Made by a program: the position numbers and the translations under genes. Source: Methylobacillus rhizosphaerae (lineage in GTDB: Bacteria; Pseudomonadota; Gammaproteobacteria; Burkholderiales; Methylophilaceae). From it: a stretch of 64,000 nt of DNA. Shown here one piece after another: positions 63,420 to 64,000 of the stretch (position 1 is the first letter of the stretch; every line of letters begins with the position of its first letter). The stretch spans positions 62,001-126,000 of the forward strand of contig NZ_FZOA01000004.1 of the NCBI RefSeq assembly GCF_900187985.1. The letters are read 5' to 3'. The notes below the pieces were generated by a model, which worked only from the letters and a program-made list of their open reading frames with translations, was not told where the DNA came from and did not search any database.

Positions 63420-64000
63420 TCACTCATTCGCCAATGCCACCACAGGATCCAGCCGGGCGGCCTGGCGCGCAGGCATGAATCCAAACACGAGGCCAGTAAC
63501 GACAGAACACAGGAAAGCACCAATAATCGCGCTCAGGGAAAAAATGACCGGCATGCCGAGAAAAACCAGGGTAGTACCGATTGCCAGGCCGCATATCACG
63601 CCAGTCACACCACCAACGGTTGTCACCAGCACGGCCTCAGTGAGGAATTGCTGAAGAATGTCACGCTGTCGCGCGCCAGTTGCCATACGGATACCGATTT
63701 CACGGGTACGCTCCCGAACTGTCATAAGCATGACATTCATGACCCCGATACCGCCGACCAGCAGGGAAATCACTGCGATCATGGCCAGCATCATACTCAT
63801 GCTGCCCTGTGTCTTGGCCTGGGCAGCGATGGAAGCGGCGGCGTTCTCCACATTGAAATCGCGGACTCTATGACGCGATAACAGCAACTCTTCCACAGCC
63901 TTTCCTGCTGCATCTACTTGTGCCATATCACTCACTTCCAGCGTGACATATGTAGGATCACGTTCGCCAAAGACACGCATGGCAGCTGCGGTGTAGGGAA
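63420..64000 (-). CDS. macB: MacB-type ABC transporter permease, C-terminal part (cut by window end)
   Basis: The last ~193 residues of a MacB-like protein: [11 protein letters not shown] at the window edge, a periplasmic stretch, and the three closing helices with [40 protein letters not shown] and [21 protein letters not shown]. MacB with a MacA adaptor drives export of macrolides, toxins or siderophores. The stop overlaps the next gene's alternative start. The ATPase domain lies outside the window. Confidence 0.9.
   Translation of the reverse strand, partial: PYTAAAMRVFGERDPTYVTLEVSDMAQVDAAGKAVEELLLSRHRVRDFNVENAAASIAAQAKTQGSMSMMLAMIAVISLLVGGIGVMNVMLMTVRERTREIGIRMATGARQRDILQQFLTEAVLVTTVGGVTGVICGLAIGTTLVFLGMPVIFSLSAIIGAFLCSVVTGLVFGFMPARQAARLDPVVALANE

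Overview
The window is about 64 kb of moderately GC-rich chromosome from a methylotrophic betaproteobacterium of the Methylophilaceae, most like Methylobacillus. The main evidence is a complete methylamine dehydrogenase cluster in the order mauF-B-E-D-A-G-L-M-N, with no amicyanin gene (mauC) and an azurin gene lying convergent to mauN. An orphan pqqA gene and typical betaproteobacterial housekeeping neighbourhoods agree with this. No phage, insertion sequence, integron or CRISPR array was seen.

Layout. 1-11.3 kb is housekeeping: the end of ahcY, a small membrane protein, metF, smg-dprA on the minus strand, def-fmt-htpX-rsmB-DUF4390 protein, and the NtrY/NtrX two-component pair, in which NtrX has a degenerate AAA+ domain. 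11.3-16.3 kb holds a 2-oxoglutarate dioxygenase, an ArsR-type regulator heading an aas-lplT phospholipid-recycling operon, an entericidin-like lipoprotein and an orphan pqqA. 16.4-21.3 kb holds a LysR gene divergent from doxX and a DODA-type dioxygenase, then thiS-thiG-apaG-mltA. 21.5-28.1 kb is mixed: a reduced GT41 (OGT-like) protein, CsbD, a PLP enzyme, a TonB-dependent copper receptor, tRNA-Gly(CCC) and an MFS transporter.

28.2-38.4 kb is the methylamine region: azurin (plus strand), the nine-gene mau operon (minus strand), a TorF-type porin, a short mauF-like remnant and an AraC regulator. 38.5-51.5 kb returns to housekeeping: a tandem universal stress protein, thiD-thiE-hemL-hemE, a BON-LysM protein, priA, argS, a SPOR protein, dsbA, an SDR and a DUF2789 protein. 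51.5-61.9 kb is an iron-uptake island: a PepSY/DUF3649/DUF3325 operon, a decayed siderophore receptor, and a FecI-FecR-receptor-PepSY system with Fur-like sites. The end holds an outer membrane efflux lipoprotein and the 3' part of a macB-like gene.

How the genes fit together. Methylamine is oxidised in the periplasm by MauA/MauB. MauG, D, E, F, L, M and N build or support the enzyme and its tryptophan tryptophylquinone, and azurin is the likely copper electron acceptor. Three sequence observations suggest that copper supply and methylamine oxidation are linked in regulation. A 22-bp motif (20 of 22 identical) is shared by the azurin and mauF upstream regions. A second near-palindrome is shared by the azurin and copper-receptor upstream regions. 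The receptor itself carries the CxxxM...HxM copper motif. The most novel-looking nucleic-acid signal is upstream of pqqA, where a perfect 10-bp complement of the ribosome-binding site lies 65 nt upstream, a candidate cis-regulatory RNA.
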